Assembly: GCF_037265215.1 (NCBI RefSeq)
Contig: NZ_CP147737.1
Coordinates: 434,001 to 498,000, forward strand
From: Xenorhabdus griffiniae
Lineage (GTDB): Bacteria; Pseudomonadota; Gammaproteobacteria; Enterobacterales; Enterobacteriaceae
Direction: 5' to 3'
DNA length: 64,000 nt
Positions within the stretch are counted from its first letter, which is position 1, and each line of letters starts with the position of its first letter. Shown here piece by piece: positions 8,388-17,740 of the stretch. Both the position numbers and the translations under genes were made by a program. A model generated the notes under the pieces. That model was not told the origin of the DNA and made no database searches. It worked only from the letters and a program-made list of their open reading frames with translations.

Positions 8388-8642
8388 ATGTCCGATATTT
8401 TTGCCAACCCTGACAAGACACTTGATACGTTGGGATTACGTTGTCCAGAGCCAGTAATGATGGTGCGCAAGACTGTCCGCCACATGGCTGCCGGTCAGAC
8501 GTTGTTGGTCATTGCGGATGATCCGGCAACAACCCGTGATATTCCGGGATTCTGTCGTTTTATGGATCATGCACTAATCGCTCAAGAGACAGAGCAAACT
8601 CCGTATCGATATCTGCTCAGAAAAAGCGAAAATGCTGTTTAA
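8388..8642 (+). CDS. tusA: Sulfur carrier protein TusA
   Basis: Accepts persulfide sulfur from the cysteine desulfurase IscS and relays it through TusBCD and TusE to MnmA for 2-thiouridine in tRNA; also feeds molybdenum cofactor synthesis. 84 residues; the start at 8388 gives '[13 protein letters not shown]', matching E. coli TusA, whereas the frame can be extended upstream only into the palindromic repeat. The active cysteine is Cys19 in '[14 protein letters not shown]'. '[15 protein letters not shown]' is also conserved. The gene lies between divergent yhhQ and convergent zntA. Confidence 0.95.
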   Translation: MSDIFANPDKTLDTLGLRCPEPVMMVRKTVRHMAAGQTLLVIADDPATTRDIPGFCRFMDHALIAQETEQTPYRYLLRKSENAV

Positions 8643-8787
8643 TTGAGAAACATCTATATAATTAACTGGCGAAAAAAGGGAGCCGTGCTAAGCTTTAACT
8701 ATGGCATTTGGTTTCTTATCTATCACCTCGCTGGATGCCACATTTTCTTTTTCCTTAATAGCAACCTTTTGTAATTAATTATGATTT

Positions 8788-8828
8788 TGAAAAGGTGCAT
8801 GTTAATAGTATTGCTATGCACCTTTTCA
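8788..8828. terminator. Hairpin between tusA and zntA
   Basis: A 13-bp perfect stem, TGAAAAGGTGCAT (8788-8800) with its complement at 8816-8828, and a 15-base loop. It is followed on the plus strand by GTTTGTTATTT. Likely terminator for tusA and perhaps also for zntA, which converges on it. Confidence 0.75.
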
Positions 8829-8897
8829 GTTTGTTATTTACCTTTGCCACTTTTCCATCCGTCTGCTTGTGGCAATGTAGGTTGAATATTCCGTGTA

Positions 8898-11252
8898 TTA
8901 TTTCAGAGGCTTGTTCCTAAGCAGCCGGACTGCGTTTGCTGTTACTAAAGCTGTGGCCCCTGAATCGGCCAGAACGGCCATCCATAGTCCGGTAATACCC
9001 AATAGACTTGTGATAAGAAATATCGCCTTTAGTCCTAATGCAATGGTGATATTTTGACGGATGTTATAATGGGTTGTTCGGGACAAGGAAATAATTTCAG
9101 GTAAACCCGTCAGTCGGTTATGCGTCAAAGCGGCATCAGCTGTTTCCAGTGCAACATCAGTACCGCTTCCCATAGCAACACCTATCGTGGCCGCTTTCAT
9201 GGCTGGCGCATCGTTGATGCCATCACCAACCATCATGGTGCGGTGTTTTTGGTTCAACTCAATGACTGCTTTCACTTTATCTTCAGGCAGCAACCCTGCA
9301 CGATAATCAATGCCCAGTCGATTCGCAATAGCTGCCGCGGCACGGGGATTATCTCCTGTCAGCATGACTGCGTCGACACCTTGTTTTTTCAGGATACGGA
9401 TAGTCTCTATGGCATCCTGACGCAAGGTATCTTGCATTGCTATCAGCCCCATAAGTTGTCCATTTTGCATGACAGCAACGGCTGTTTTTCCATTGTCTTC
9501 CAGTTCAGTGACTCTCTGTTTCCATTGCTCGGACAAGGTATTTTCCGGCAATCTTCCGGGGGCTGCGACGAGAATTTTTTGCCCCGATAATTGCCCTTCA
9601 ACCCCTATACCAGCCAGTGCCTTGCGTTGTTCAGCTTCAACAATTGTCACACCTCTGTTTTCTGCGGCATTCAGGATAGCTTTTGCCAGTGGGTGATGGG
9701 AGCCACTTTCTACAGCACCCGCCAGTGCCAGTAAGGTTTCTGCACTGATATTTTCCACCGGTTCAATTTCAGTGATCTGGGGTTTTCCTTCGGTCAAGGT
9801 TCCGGTTTTATCCAGTGCAATGGTGCGCACTGAACCAAGTTGTTCCAAGGCTGCTCCACCCTTGATTAGGGAGCCACGACGGGTTGCTGCGGCCAGCGCG
9901 GAAGTAATGGCAGCAGGCGTCGAGATGACCAATGCGCAAGGGCAACCAATTAACAGCAGCGTCAGGCCACGGTAGATCCAGGTTTCCCATGAGCCAGCAA
10001 AAAACAGGGGTGGGACGACTACCACCAATGCAGAGAACAAGATAATCAGCGGAGTATAGATACGACTGAAACGGTCGATAAAGCGCTCAATCGGTGCACG
10101 ACGCTCTTCCGCTTCTTCAATCAGTTGCAGAATGCGGTCAATGGCGTTGTGACCCGGTTCAGAGATCACCTTCATCTGCACGGCACTATCAACAGAAAGG
10201 CAACCCGCGGCGACTTTTTCTCCTTGCTGCCGTTCAACCGGAACTGATTCACCGGTCAGGGCACTTTCATCGAAACTGGCAAAGGGACTGAGCAGTTCGG
10301 CATCGGTAGGTAAGCGTGCACCTGGGGCGATTTCGATGATATCCCCCGGACGCAGATCCGCCGCTGGCACGGTTTTCTTTTTTCCATCCTTAATGAGTAA
10401 GGCTTGTTCAGGAACTAATGCCATCAAGGCACTGACGCCACGACGTGCGCGTCCGGCGGCATAGGATTCCATTATTTCCCCTAACTTGAACAGAAGAATA
10501 ACCATTGCCGCTTCTGCGGTAGCATCAATAAACAAAGCACCGATGGCAGCAACGCTCATCAACGTTTCAATGGCGAAAGGTGTGCCAGAACGGATCAGTT
10601 TGATGGCCTTGGTCGCTACCGGATATAACCCAATGAGTGTAGTGATAATGAAAGCAATTTGCCCTGCGGGGGCATTCGCTTTTGCTATTCCCCAACTGAC
10701 GAACATCAAGGCGGCCAGAATCAAAATGGGGGAAAAAGTCTTCCAGTAACTGACTGCCGGAGGCAATTTAGATGCCGAACTTGCCTCTTTGATGGTAAAG
10801 CCGGCCTGTTTTACTGCTTGTTCAACGGCAGCACGAATATCAATATCAGCATCGACCACCAGTTTCTCTGTTGTAAACAGGACCTTGACCTGTCTGGCTT
10901 CTGGCAGTTTTTTGACAGCATTTTCGATTTTGCCTGCACAGCTTGGACAATCCATGCCTTGGATAGTCCAATTAAAACGCTGTCTCGCGGTTAATTCGGT
11001 GAGAACGTTATCCTGCATAGTATGGGCATGATCGTGTGAACAGTGTGCACCATTATGTTCATGGGAGTGCACTGTGCCAGTAGAGCAACAAGAAGAGTTA
11101 TGGTCTTGTGTGTGAGAATGATGCAAATGTTCGTGGCTGTGATTATGATGTGAATGCTCACTTACATTATTGGCGATATTCTGATATTCATCTTTTTGCA
11201 AAGATAGAGAATCGTGCGGTGATTGCTTATGTTTTTTAGTCGTGGATAACAT
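8898..11252 (-). CDS. zntA: Zn/Cd/Pb-exporting P1B-type ATPase
   Basis: Inner-membrane ATPase that exports Zn(II), Cd(II) and Pb(II). 784 residues against about 732 in E. coli; the extra length is a His-rich N-terminus (residues about 33-78, many His plus Cys55-Cys56). A heavy-metal domain follows with 'GMDCPSC' (Cys102, Cys105). Then come 'TGES' at 333-336, the transmembrane Cys-Pro-Cys at 437-439, the phosphorylated Asp481 in 'DKTGTLTEG', the HP motif in 'SGSHHPLAK', and 'MVGDGINDAPA'. A ZntR-type promoter lies upstream, so induction by zinc is expected. The His-rich tail probably buffers or senses metal; this is inference. Confidence 0.96.
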   Translation of the reverse strand: MLSTTKKHKQSPHDSLSLQKDEYQNIANNVSEHSHHNHSHEHLHHSHTQDHNSSCCSTGTVHSHEHNGAHCSHDHAHTMQDNVLTELTARQRFNWTIQGMDCPSCAGKIENAVKKLPEARQVKVLFTTEKLVVDADIDIRAAVEQAVKQAGFTIKEASSASKLPPAVSYWKTFSPILILAALMFVSWGIAKANAPAGQIAFIITTLIGLYPVATKAIKLIRSGTPFAIETLMSVAAIGALFIDATAEAAMVILLFKLGEIMESYAAGRARRGVSALMALVPEQALLIKDGKKKTVPAADLRPGDIIEIAPGARLPTDAELLSPFASFDESALTGESVPVERQQGEKVAAGCLSVDSAVQMKVISEPGHNAIDRILQLIEEAEERRAPIERFIDRFSRIYTPLIILFSALVVVVPPLFFAGSWETWIYRGLTLLLIGCPCALVISTPAAITSALAAATRRGSLIKGGAALEQLGSVRTIALDKTGTLTEGKPQITEIEPVENISAETLLALAGAVESGSHHPLAKAILNAAENRGVTIVEAEQRKALAGIGVEGQLSGQKILVAAPGRLPENTLSEQWKQRVTELEDNGKTAVAVMQNGQLMGLIAMQDTLRQDAIETIRILKKQGVDAVMLTGDNPRAAAAIANRLGIDYRAGLLPEDKVKAVIELNQKHRTMMVGDGINDAPAMKAATIGVAMGSGTDVALETADAALTHNRLTGLPEIISLSRTTHYNIRQNITIALGLKAIFLITSLLGITGLWMAVLADSGATALVTANAVRLLRNKPLK

Positions 11253-11295
11253 AGGCGACCTCTTAAAATAGAGTTAATTTTAGACATTAGCATTA

Positions 11296-11327
11296 ACTCT
11301 ACACGTTGGAGTAAACTCCAGAGTCAA
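11296..11327 (-). promoter_or_regulatory. ZntR-type MerR-family promoter of zntA
   Basis: On the minus strand TTGACT (11327-11322) and TAGAGT (11301-11296) are separated by an overlong 20-bp spacer, the hallmark of MerR-family activated promoters. Inside it lies the dyad TGGAGT-AA-ACTCCA (11307-11320), matching the E. coli ZntR operator. Transcription would start about 37 bases before the zntA ATG. Confidence 0.85.
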
Positions 11328-11443
11328 ATCCAATAAGAGGAATTCTTTTGATGATTTGTGCTAATTCAGATAAGTTCTCATCGTCAATGTTCTTCCTCTT
11401 GATGTTGTTTGCTTTTTAACCCTTAGTTAGTAAGGGCAAACTA

Positions 11444-12070
11444 TCATAGGTATAGTGAACGAATAATCAAAAAATGGCCGATAAAACCACAGGTAGCAAC
11501 CATCGCTTTTGACAATTTAAAAGGGAAACGATATTGAGCAATGATATTGATACTGTATGAAAGGAATAGCAGGATAGCCCCCGCGATGACAGAAAACCGG
11601 CTGTCGTTGCTGAGCGAAAAATATTGTTCTCCGGCAACCCAAGCCATCAGTAGTGCCATAACGAAACTATCTACTACTCGCCAACGCATATTATCCAGAC
11701 GATTCCAGACTGTCAGCATGACCACAATACCAACGACCAACAAGATCAAAGGCAGCGGGAAGAAGAAACTGAAATCCATATGTAAGGCAAAACTGATGGT
11801 GTATAACAGGTAACTCAGGAATAGTGCGATGAATGAGAAGAGTAAATACTTACCAGGGAGCATGCGGAGTGTATCAGAGAGCAAAGCAGTCAAAAGGCCC
11901 GCAATAATAAGGTAGCCTGAAACCTCAAGATTGGGCGCCTGGCAAGCCCATAACAATAAAAGTAACATAGTGACGGGGCGGAAAACCCATTGCTGCCAGT
12001 TGGTGCCACGATAAGCAGCATCAATATATAACCACCCAGAGAAAAACACAGCAAGAAATGGCCAACTCAT
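11444..12070 (-). CDS. yhhN: YhhN family membrane protein (TMEM86/lysoplasmalogenase-like)
   Basis: 208 residues, the same length as E. coli YhhN. Six to eight hydrophobic segments are visible. The N-terminus 'WLYIDAAYRGTNWQQWVFRPVT' aligns in memory with E. coli, and the C-terminus ends 'GHFLIIRSLYL', nearly as in E. coli. Eukaryotic relatives (TMEM86) hydrolyse lysoplasmalogens, but the bacterial role is not settled. It sits between zntA and the DUF1145 gene, the E. coli order. Confidence 0.88.
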   Translation of the reverse strand: MSWPFLAVFFSGWLYIDAAYRGTNWQQWVFRPVTMLLLLLWACQAPNLEVSGYLIIAGLLTALLSDTLRMLPGKYLLFSFIALFLSYLLYTISFALHMDFSFFFPLPLILLVVGIVVMLTVWNRLDNMRWRVVDSFVMALLMAWVAGEQYFSLSNDSRFSVIAGAILLFLSYSINIIAQYRFPFKLSKAMVATCGFIGHFLIIRSLYL

Positions 12071-12283
12071 ATTTTTCCTTTCCTCAAAGTTCAGTGCCCG
12101 TTTTGTCAGGCAATTTTATTTATGATGGGTTTGGTACGGAGAGTATCTTGATTTATCAATATTAATTCATTATTAACGAACAAATAACGTTTTATTATCA
12201 AAAACAAAGGGCGTCAATAAGTTATTACAAGAATGACTTATTGACGAAGGAAAAAGGTAAGATGAGTCACACGGTATGTGAAG

Positions 12284-12568
12284 TTATTTTTTTTCCTGTT
12301 GCTTCCCTTTTTGTTGTTTCTTCTGCCAGGCTAATAATTCAAAGACGCCAAAAAAGAAGATCTTAGTCTGGAGAAAACCAGACAGTTTTTGATCTTTCGG
12401 CTGGGAGTTTTTCAGTAGCAGCAACTGAAAGGAGTGCATGATTACCGTAAATACCATTGCAATATCCATGAAATATCTCAATGGTTTAGGGAATGGGTGA
12501 AACAAATTGAAGATCATGATACCCCACACTAAGATCATGATCCCTCTGCCTAATTGAATAAACATCAT
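12284..12568 (-). CDS. yhhL: DUF1145 family membrane protein (YhhL-like)
   Basis: Small inner-membrane protein of about 94 residues. The stretch 'GIMIFNLFHPFPKPLRYF' and the end 'IFFFGVFELLAWQKK' match the YhhL/DUF1145 family, and its place just after rsmD is the same as in E. coli. Two adjacent ATGs (12568 and 12565) are possible; a GGAG lies 3 or 6 bases before them, so the second has the better spacing. A farther ATG at 12598 lacks a ribosome site. The last 15 residues are very rich in Lys and Gln. Function unknown. Confidence 0.8.
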   Translation of the reverse strand: MMFIQLGRGIMILVWGIMIFNLFHPFPKPLRYFMDIAMVFTVIMHSFQLLLLKNSQPKDQKLSGFLQTKIFFFGVFELLAWQKKQQKGKQQEKK

Positions 12569-12606
12569 CGACTCCAAAATCGTGTGTAAACCGTTCAAAC
12601 TCCCGA

Positions 12607-13185
12607 TTACGGGTGGCGAATATATAAACGATAAGCAACTTGTCCGGCCGTTTTTTGCCGATGCAGTTGCCAGTTTGGGGGAACTTCTGTCGCAGCAGAT
12701 TCTGCTTCTGCCTCAACATAAATCCAGCTTTCTTCTGCCAGCCAGTTATTGGCTTCCAATAAATTGATTGTTTCAGCCAGCATTCCCTTACGGAATGGTG
12801 GATCGAGGAAAACCACATCAAACGGTGTTCCGGTGTTGTTAAGGTATTGTAGTGCATTGCCTTGCACCACATCGGCATTTTCAGCTTTCAGTAAGGCCAG
12901 GTTAGCCGATAGTTGTTTCGCCACATTACGATCATATTCAATTAAGGTCGTGTGGCTGGCATAACGAGACAAAGCTTCAAATCCAAGCGCTCCGCTACCT
13001 GAAAAACAATCCAGGCAACGAGCACCCTGAATCACTGGCATAAGCCAGTTAAAAAGTGTCTCGCGAACGCGATCTGTTGTTGGACGCAGGCCGTCACTAT
13101 CAGGAACCGGCAATTTTCTTCCGCGCCATTTTCCGCCAATAATGCGGATTTGTCCCAAAGACAGACGCTGTGGTTTTTTAGTCAT
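12607..13185 (-). CDS. rsmD: 16S rRNA (guanine966-N2)-methyltransferase
   Basis: Methylates G966 of 16S rRNA in assembled 30S subunits using S-adenosylmethionine. 192 residues. The family start 'IRIIGGKWRGRKLPVP' (about 13-28) and 'LRPTTDRVRETLFNWL' (33-48) are clear. The SAM-binding motif 'LDCFSGSGALGFEAL' is at 58-72 and the catalytic Asp-Pro-Pro-Phe at 128-131. It is divergent from ftsY, as in E. coli, and followed closely by the DUF1145 gene. Confidence 0.95.
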   Translation of the reverse strand: MTKKPQRLSLGQIRIIGGKWRGRKLPVPDSDGLRPTTDRVRETLFNWLMPVIQGARCLDCFSGSGALGFEALSRYASHTTLIEYDRNVAKQLSANLALLKAENADVVQGNALQYLNNTGTPFDVVFLDPPFRKGMLAETINLLEANNWLAEESWIYVEAEAESAATEVPPNWQLHRQKTAGQVAYRLYIRHP

Positions 13186-13412
13186 AATTTACATAACTTA
13201 AATATTTGCCATCCGCCGCGACTCAATAATATCTGGCGGAGACAAAAAGTGAGTGAAAACGAAGATATCCATTGATTAATTTACCACGAAATCCTCTATA
13301 GATATGTGTTGTGGTGTGATGAAAATGTTAGACTGGATTCATTACCGTTAGAACCTATCTCAGTGGATATAACAGCATATATCTAACTTAACCGCGAGGA
13401 GTGTAGTGGCCG

Positions 13413-14933
13413 ATGGCAAAAGAGAAAAAAAGAGGTTTCTTCTCTTGGTTTGGACTTGGTCGTCAAGATAACAAACAGCAAGAAGAACAAGCTGAACAAG
13501 AAAGAGTTGCTGCGGAAGAAGCCGCCCGTCGCGCAGCAGAAGAGGCAGAACAGCAACGTTTAGCAGAAGAAGCAGCCCATCGCGCGGCAGAAGAAGCAGA
13601 ACAGCAACGTTTAGCGGAAGAAGCCGCCCGTCGCGCGGCAGAAGAAGCAGAACAGCAACGTTTAGCGGAAGAAGCCGCCCATCGCGCGGCAGAAGAAGCA
13701 GAACAGCAACGTTTAGCGGAAGAAGCCGCCCGTCGCGCGGCAGAAGAAGCAGAACAGCAACGTTTAGCGGAGGAAGCAGCCCGTCGCGCCGCAGAAGAAG
13801 CAGAACAGCAACGTTTAGCGGAAGAAGCCGCCCGTCGTGCGGCAGAAGAGGCAGAACAGCAACGTTTAGTAGAAGAAGCAGCCCGTCGAGCAGCAGCAGA
13901 GGCAGAACAGCAACGTTTAGCGGAAGAAGCCGCCCGTCGCGCAGCGGAAGAGGCAGAACAGCAGCGTTTAGCGGAAGAGGCGGCCTTACCTAAGGAACAA
14001 GAACGACCGACTAAAGAGGGATTTTTTGCTCGTCTGAAACGCAGTTTAGTTAAAACTCGTCAAAATCTTGGTTCCGGCTTCTTGGGATTATTCCGTGGCA
14101 AGAAAATTGATGATGATCTGTTTGAAGAGTTGGAAGAGCAATTATTGATTGCAGATGTGGGCGTTGAAACGACTCGTAAGATTATTACTAATCTGACAGA
14201 CCACGCTAGCCGTAAAGAGTTGAAAGATGCGGAAGCACTTTACTCTAAACTGAAAGAAGAGATGTCAACCATTCTGGCGAAAGTTGATAAGCCGCTAGAG
14301 ATAGAAAGCAAATCACCTTATGTCATTTTGATGGTGGGAGTAAATGGGGTTGGTAAAACGACCACGATTGGAAAGTTGGCGCGTCAATATCATTCACAAG
14401 GCAAATCCGTCATGCTGGCAGCTGGAGATACTTTCCGTGCGGCTGCGGTAGAGCAGTTACAAGTTTGGGGAGAACGCAACAAAATCCCAGTGATTTCCCA
14501 ACATACAGGAGCAGATTCCGCCTCAGTGATTTTTGACGCCATCCAGTCAGCCAAGGCTAAAGGTATTGATGTCCTGATTGCAGATACCGCTGGGCGCTTG
14601 CAGAACAAATCCCATTTGATGGAAGAACTGAAAAAAATCGTTCGCGTGATGAAAAAACTGGACGAAGACGCACCTCATGAAATTATGCTGACTCTGGATG
14701 CCAGCACAGGTCAAAATGCAGTAAGTCAGGCTAAACTATTTCATGAAGCTGTGGGATTGACGGGTATTTCACTGACCAAACTGGATGGTACTGCGAAAGG
14801 GGGAGTTATCTTCGCTATTGCCGACCAATTTGAGATCCCAATCCGCTACATTGGTGTGGGTGAAGGCATTGAAGATCTCCGTCCATTTAAGGCAGACGAT
14901 TTTATTGAGGCTCTTTTTGCCCGAGAGGATTAA
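13413..14933 (+). CDS. ftsY: Signal recognition particle receptor FtsY
   Basis: SRP receptor GTPase that docks ribosome-SRP complexes at the inner membrane. 506 residues. The N-terminus has a short membrane-targeting segment ('[12 protein letters not shown]', about 5-16) and then an acidic A domain made of nine near-identical 17-residue repeats (residues 34-186). A second amphipathic segment ('[12 protein letters not shown]', about 201-212) precedes the NG domain. GTPase motifs are G1 '[10 protein letters not shown]' (309-318), 'DTAGRLQNK' (G3) and '[10 protein letters not shown]' (G4). First gene of ftsY-ftsE-ftsX; ftsE starts 6 bp after its stop. The repeat array is the unusual part. Confidence 0.97.
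   Translation: MAKEKKRGFFSWFGLGRQDNKQQEEQAEQERVAAEEAARRAAEEAEQQRLAEEAAHRAAEEAEQQRLAEEAARRAAEEAEQQRLAEEAAHRAAEEAEQQRLAEEAARRAAEEAEQQRLAEEAARRAAEEAEQQRLAEEAARRAAEEAEQQRLVEEAARRAAAEAEQQRLAEEAARRAAEEAEQQRLAEEAALPKEQERPTKEGFFARLKRSLVKTRQNLGSGFLGLFRGKKIDDDLFEELEEQLLIADVGVETTRKIITNLTDHASRKELKDAEALYSKLKEEMSTILAKVDKPLEIESKSPYVILMVGVNGVGKTTTIGKLARQYHSQGKSVMLAAGDTFRAAAVEQLQVWGERNKIPVISQHTGADSASVIFDAIQSAKAKGIDVLIADTAGRLQNKSHLMEELKKIVRVMKKLDEDAPHEIMLTLDASTGQNAVSQAKLFHEAVGLTGISLTKLDGTAKGGVIFAIADQFEIPIRYIGVGEGIEDLRPFKADDFIEALFARED
13512..13970 (+). repeat. Nine 51-bp tandem repeats inside ftsY
   Basis: Each 51-bp unit encodes 17 residues of the form [17 protein letters not shown]. Units 2 and 4 have His for Arg at the sixth position, unit 8 starts with Val and has one Glu-to-Ala change. 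A tenth unit begins and stops after five residues. Near-identity at the DNA level suggests recent expansion by slippage or unequal recombination. Confidence 0.95.
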
Positions 14934-14939
14934 CTATCA

Positions 14940-15605
14940 ATGATTCGCTTTGAACAGGTCAGTAAAGCCTATCTGGGAGGGCGGCAGGCGCTGCAAGGGG
15001 TGGATTTTCATCTACTTCCAGGAGAAATGGCATTCTTAACCGGTCATTCAGGGGCCGGTAAAAGTACACTTTTGAAACTTATCTGTGGTATTGAACGCCC
15101 TAGCGCAGGCCATATTTGGTTTTCTGGTCATGACATTAGCCGATTAAAATCCCGTGAGATCCCTTTTCTGCGCCGTCAGATCGGCATGATTTTTCAGGAT
15201 CATCACCTGCTTTTGGATCGTACCGTATACGAGAATGTCGCTATGCCGCTGATCATCTCAGGGGCAAGTGCTGAAGACATTCGGCGACGGGTATCTGCAG
15301 CGTTGGATAAGGTCGGCTTACTGGACAAAGCGAAAAACTTCCCCATTCAGCTTTCCGGTGGAGAACAACAGCGTGTTGGTATCGCTCGTGCGGTGGTGAA
15401 TAAGCCAACCGTGTTGCTGGCAGATGAACCGACGGGAAATTTGGATGGGGCATTATCAGAGGGGATCATGCGTCTGTTTGAAGAATTTAACCGAGTCGGC
15501 GTGACGGTTCTGATGGCTACCCATGATACAGCCCTCATTGAACGAAGAAAATATCGTATCTTGACTCTGAATCAGGGACGTATGCAAGGAGGACATCATG
15601 GCTAA
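14940..15605 (+). CDS. ftsE: Cell division ATP-binding protein FtsE
   Basis: ATPase of the FtsEX complex, which at the septum controls murein hydrolase activation through EnvC. 221 residues. Walker A 'GHSGAGKST' is at 35-43, the signature 'LSGGEQQR' at 138-145 and Walker B 'VLLADEPTG' at 158-166. It follows ftsY after 6 bp and overlaps ftsX by 8 bp, so the three genes form an operon. Confidence 0.97.
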   Translation: MIRFEQVSKAYLGGRQALQGVDFHLLPGEMAFLTGHSGAGKSTLLKLICGIERPSAGHIWFSGHDISRLKSREIPFLRRQIGMIFQDHHLLLDRTVYENVAMPLIISGASAEDIRRRVSAALDKVGLLDKAKNFPIQLSGGEQQRVGIARAVVNKPTVLLADEPTGNLDGALSEGIMRLFEEFNRVGVTVLMATHDTALIERRKYRILTLNQGRMQGGHHG

Positions 15606-16572
15606 GTATGTCCGTCATTCAGCGAAAAAAACACACTCCCCAAAATCCAAATCATTAAAAGGGGGATGGCGTGTACAGTGGCGTTATGCGTGGAAAAGTA
15701 CGCTGTCCGATATGTTCCGCCAACCGTTGGCAACGTTGCTGACAGTTATGGTGATAGCGATTTCCCTGACCTTGCCGAGTGTGTTCTATATTGTTTGGAA
15801 AAACGTCAATCAAGCAGTGATGCAGTGGTATCCCATTCCACAACTCACGGTCTATTTGGATAAGTCACTGAATGACAATAGCGTCAAACAGGTTATTGAT
15901 CAGTTGAAAAATATGGATGGGGTGAAATCGGTCAATTACCTTTCCCGTGACGAAGCCGTAAACGAATTTCGTGCGTGGTCAGGTTTTGCCAGCGCGCTCG
16001 ATTTGCTGGAAGAAAATCCTTTGCCGGCGGTTGCCATCGTTTCTCCTAAATTGAATTTCCAGGATTCTCAGGCGCTAACAACATTGCGCGATCAAGTTGC
16101 GCAGATTAAAGGCATTGAAGAAGTCAGGATGGATGATAGCTGGTTTGCCCGTTTGACCGCGTTGGCTGACCTTGTAGGCAGAATTGCAGCGGTGATAGGT
16201 ATTTTGATGGTGGTTGCACTGCTCTTGGTCATCGGTAATAGTGTCCGGCTGAGCATCTTTAGCCGTCGTGAGACGATTAATGTCATGAAGTTGATTGGGG
16301 CAACGGATGGTTTTATTTTGCGTCCTTTCCTCAATGGTGGAGCTTTATTGGGGATTTTGGGCGCAATATTCTCCTTAATCCTCTCTTCCCTGCTGGTGTG
16401 GAAACTTTCCAATGTGGTCACAGAAGTGGCGAGTGTTTTCGGTACTAGCTTTATACTGCATGGTTTGGAGTGGGATGAATCACTCTTGTTAGTGCTTATT
16501 TCAGGTATGATTGGTTGGATAGCTGCATGGTTTGCGACAATTCAGCATTTACGTCGTTTTAGGCCAGAATAA
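15598..16572 (+). CDS. ftsX: Cell division protein FtsX
   Basis: Permease-like partner of FtsE in the inner membrane, with a large periplasmic loop that binds EnvC. 324 residues, slightly shorter than E. coli FtsX (352), with a shorter cytoplasmic N-terminus. The first membrane segment is at about 45-70, the periplasmic domain follows ('[15 protein letters not shown]'), and three more membrane segments lie near 195-215, 245-270 and 295-315. The ATG overlaps the end of ftsE by 8 bp. Confidence 0.95.
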   Translation: MAKYVRHSAKKTHSPKSKSLKGGWRVQWRYAWKSTLSDMFRQPLATLLTVMVIAISLTLPSVFYIVWKNVNQAVMQWYPIPQLTVYLDKSLNDNSVKQVIDQLKNMDGVKSVNYLSRDEAVNEFRAWSGFASALDLLEENPLPAVAIVSPKLNFQDSQALTTLRDQVAQIKGIEEVRMDDSWFARLTALADLVGRIAAVIGILMVVALLLVIGNSVRLSIFSRRETINVMKLIGATDGFILRPFLNGGALLGILGAIFSLILSSLLVWKLSNVVTEVASVFGTSFILHGLEWDESLLLVLISGMIGWIAAWFATIQHLRRFRPE

Positions 16573-16663
16573 AGGTGTTGCAGGGCTTACTGAACTGTTG
16601 GGCATAATTGTTGTCAAAATCACAGTTATGGTTTTGTCCTGCTATTCACACAACTGAGGCGAT

Positions 16664-16691
16664 TTGAATATGATCTCTATGGTGGTAAAAT
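16664..16691 (+). promoter_or_regulatory. Sigma-70 type promoter upstream of rpoH
   Basis: TTGAAT (16664-16669) and TAAAAT (16686-16691) with a 16-bp spacer, about 83 bp before the rpoH ATG. E. coli rpoH has several promoters; others may lie here unseen. Confidence 0.5.
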
Positions 16692-16780
16692 AGACGCATC
16701 TTTGGCTTGAATAAACCATACTGGTGAACTCAGGCAAATTTGAAGGCCATCAATTTGGATCTAATTTTGAGAGAATTTGA

Positions 16781-17638
16781 ATGACAAAAGAAATGCAAAC
16801 TTTGGCGTTAGTTCCACAAGGTAGTTTGGAAGGGTACATCCGTGCCTCCAATGCTTATCCTATGCTTTCTGCCGAGGAAGAGAAGGAACTGGCAGAAAGG
16901 CTGCATTACCAGGGAGATCTGGATGCAGCGAAAAAGCTGATTCTTTCTCACCTGCGCTTCGTTGTTCATATTGCCCGCAGTTATGCCGGTTATGGTCTGC
17001 CGCAAGCGGATTTAATTCAGGAAGGTAATATTGGCCTGATGAAAGCGGTTCGTCGTTTTAATCCAGAAGTGGGCGTACGTCTGGTTTCTTTCGCTGTTCA
17101 CTGGATTAAGGCAGAAATCCATGAATATGTATTGCGTAATTGGCGTATTGTGAAGGTCGCAACAACAAAAGCTCAGCGAAAGCTGTTCTTTAATTTGCGC
17201 AAGGCTAAACAGCGTCTGGGGTGGTTCAATCAGGATGAAATTGAACTGGTTGCCAAAGAATTGGGCGTGACCAGCAAAGATGTCCGAGAGATGGAATCCC
17301 GCATGTCAGCGCAGGATATGGCATTTGATATGTCTTCTGATGATGACAATCATGATAGCCAGCCAGTGGCTCCGGTGCTGTATTTGCAAGATAAGGCTTC
17401 TGACTTTGCCGATGGCATTGAAGAAGATAACTGGGAAACTCACGCTGCGGATAAGCTTTCTGTGGCGATGGAAGGGCTGGACGAACGTAGCCAGGACATC
17501 ATTCGTTCTCGTTGGTTGGATGATGACAACAAAACTACCTTGCAAGAATTAGCGGATAAGTATGGTGTATCTGCTGAACGTGTTCGGCAGCTAGAAAAAA
17601 ATGCCATGAAGAAATTGCGACTGGCTATTGAAGCGTAA
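16781..17638 (+). CDS. rpoH: RNA polymerase heat-shock sigma factor (sigma-32)
   Basis: 285 residues, directing transcription of heat-shock genes. Region 2 is visible as '[17 protein letters not shown]' (78-93) and '[15 protein letters not shown]'. The RpoH box 'QRKLFFNLR' (132-140), diagnostic for sigma-32, is intact. Region 4 ends the protein ('[21 protein letters not shown]'-type helix-turn-helix). It follows ftsX on the same strand, as in E. coli. In E. coli the mRNA 5' part folds into a heat sensor; I did not attempt to fold it here. GAGAG precedes the ATG. Confidence 0.97.
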   Translation: MTKEMQTLALVPQGSLEGYIRASNAYPMLSAEEEKELAERLHYQGDLDAAKKLILSHLRFVVHIARSYAGYGLPQADLIQEGNIGLMKAVRRFNPEVGVRLVSFAVHWIKAEIHEYVLRNWRIVKVATTKAQRKLFFNLRKAKQRLGWFNQDEIELVAKELGVTSKDVREMESRMSAQDMAFDMSSDDDNHDSQPVAPVLYLQDKASDFADGIEEDNWETHAADKLSVAMEGLDERSQDIIRSRWLDDDNKTTLQELADKYGVSAERVRQLEKNAMKKLRLAIEA

Positions 17639-17667
17639 TCTCATAGCTGAGCAAAATTTTCTGGATT

Positions 17668-17698
17668 AAAAAGCGATAATTTGTTTATCGCTTTTTTT
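17668..17698 (+). terminator. Intrinsic terminator after rpoH
   Basis: AAAAAGCGATAA (17668-17679) pairs with TTATCGCTTTTT (17685-17696), with the T run inside and after the stem. It begins 30 bp after the rpoH stop. Confidence 0.9.
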
Positions 17699-17740
17699 AT
17701 GCGTGTAAAACAAACAGCACCAAAGAACTGAGGAAATTCC

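Noticed and set aside
8174..8485. Minus-strand 103-codon frame across the type A repeat and tusA
   Set aside because: It is antisense to tusA and largely made of repeat sequence.
13512..13970. Regular 51-bp repeats looking at first like a CRISPR array
   Set aside because: There are no unique spacers; the repeats are direct, contiguous and in frame with ftsY.
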